Source: Candidatus Geothermarchaeota archaeon
Lineage (GTDB): Archaea; Thermoproteota; Nitrososphaeria; Geothermarchaeales; JDFR-13
Length of the DNA stretch: 5,218 nt
Direction: 5' to 3'
Assembly: GCA_015522055.1 (NCBI GenBank)
Contig: WAMZ01000057.1
Coordinates: forward strand, 1-5,218
Shown here in pieces: positions 4,642 to 5,218 of the stretch (position 1 is its first letter; each line of letters begins with the position of its first letter). The position numbers and the translations under genes were made by a program. Below the pieces are notes generated by a model, which was not told the DNA's origin, ran no database searches, and saw nothing but the letters and a program-made list of their open reading frames with translations.

Positions 4642-5218
4642 ATGGATCAAGGTCTCTATAGAGCAAGCATATTGATGCTGACAATGGGCATTATAGGTGT
4701 ATGGCTCGCATACTATGCAGATATATCAGAGAGTTTCTATGAGCTTGCTGGAATATCCGTACTAATGGTTGTACTCGGCTTACTCCTGCTACCAGTTGCC
4801 CTATTCAAGGGTGGCCTACCCAGATCTCGGAGCTTCGTCCCAGTATTCTTTATAGCCGCCATCGCATTCGGTTTAATCGGAGTTCCATATATGATGCCTG
4901 GGCAACAGGTTGAGTGGAGTGGTAGGACTGTCGAGATATATTTAATAGCCAATGAGTGGAATTTCAATGGTACGAACCCAACAATAACCGTTAATTTAGG
5001 GGATAAGGTGATTATAAGGATACTAAATAATGGGACAGTACCCCACCAATTCGAGGTGGTAGGATTAGAGGGCTCCCTATCTGAGGTCTTCAAGGGTGGA
5101 GAAGAGGTTGTAGTTGAGTTTATCGCTGGTAAGACTGGTGAATTTACCTATCTATGCCCAATACCCGGGCATGCGGAGCAGGGTATGAGTGGTACATTCA
5201 TCGTCCTCCCACCAGAAG
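4642..5218 (+). CDS. Membrane-anchored blue-copper (cupredoxin) protein, 3' end missing
   Basis: The visible 192 residues contain three hydrophobic helices (about 8-25, 36-55 and 65-84) followed by an outward-facing cupredoxin domain (about 95-190). The copper ligands are plain: His135 in VPHQF, then Cys172, His177 and Met182 in YLCPIPGHAEQGM. The C-x4-H-x4-M spacing is that of a single type 1 (blue) copper, as in plastocyanin-like proteins and sulfocyanin. It is not a binuclear CuA site, which needs two cysteines four apart. Its place directly after Rieske and cytochrome b, 6 nt downstream with its own Shine-Dalgarno site, suggests it accepts electrons from the Rieske centre, replacing cytochrome c1/f, and hands them to a terminal oxidase. 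It could also be a subunit II-like oxidase component in which the copper domain has changed type; subunit II normally has two helices. The reading frame is still open at the window edge, but the fold appears nearly complete. No gene name is secure. Confidence 0.88.
   Translation, partial: MDQGLYRASILMLTMGIIGVWLAYYADISESFYELAGISVLMVVLGLLLLPVALFKGGLPRSRSFVPVFFIAAIAFGLIGVPYMMPGQQVEWSGRTVEIYLIANEWNFNGTNPTITVNLGDKVIIRILNNGTVPHQFEVVGLEGSLSEVFKGGEEVVVEFIAGKTGEFTYLCPIPGHAEQGMSGTFIVLPPE

Noticed and set aside
4737..5093. Minus-strand open frame of 118 codons
   Set aside because: It lies opposite the cupredoxin gene, whose copper ligands are intact; a shadow frame.
5137..5190. CuA site of oxidase subunit II in the last gene
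   Set aside because: CuA needs C-x3-C-x3-H-x2-M; only one cysteine is present, and the spacing C-x4-H-x4-M fits a mononuclear blue-copper site.
1..5218. CRISPR array, insertion sequence or attachment site
   Set aside because: No regularly spaced repeats, transposase motifs or long terminal inverted repeats were seen; the genes appear intact and chromosomal in character.

Overview
The window looks archaeal and most likely comes from an aerobic or facultatively aerobic thermophilic crenarchaeon (Thermoproteota). The case rests on dense AGG/ATA codon use, AT-rich TATA-type promoters close to the starts, GGTGAT-type Shine-Dalgarno sites, an archaeal HEPN protein, and a Rieske/cytochrome b/cupredoxin respiratory operon without a cytochrome c. 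I cannot name the genus from the sequence alone.

Left part (1-2559): a metal-homeostasis locus. On the minus strand lies a complete NikR-type ribbon-helix-helix regulator (126-521). It keeps all four residues that bind nickel in E. coli NikR. After it, on the same strand, comes the first 27 codons or so of a HEPN-domain protein (1-83), which runs off the left edge. A 118-bp AT-rich divergent promoter region separates the regulator from a plus-strand P1B-type heavy-metal ATPase (640-2559). The ATPase has no N-terminal metal-binding domain and carries an unusual Cys-Pro-Ser ion-pathway motif. The simplest reading is a metal-sensing repressor paired with its own efflux pump, possibly for nickel, but the metal is inferred.

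Middle (2560-2792): 233 bp without a gene. It holds a T-run terminator just after the ATPase, a symmetrically spaced inverted/direct repeat at 2668-2699, and a TATA-like element before the next operon.

Right part (2793-5218): a tightly packed plus-strand respiratory operon. A Rieske iron-sulfur protein with a twin-arginine signal overlaps the start of a cytochrome b, and 6 nt after that begins a three-helix membrane-anchored blue-copper (cupredoxin) protein that runs off the right edge. Together they suggest a quinol-oxidising bc1/b6f-like complex in which a type 1 copper protein, instead of cytochrome c1 or f, takes the electron from the Rieske centre and passes it to a terminal oxidase probably encoded downstream. 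The cytochrome b mixes traits: b6-type histidine spacing, a full-length fused C-terminal half with PEWY, no cysteine at all, and two extra C-terminal membrane helices.
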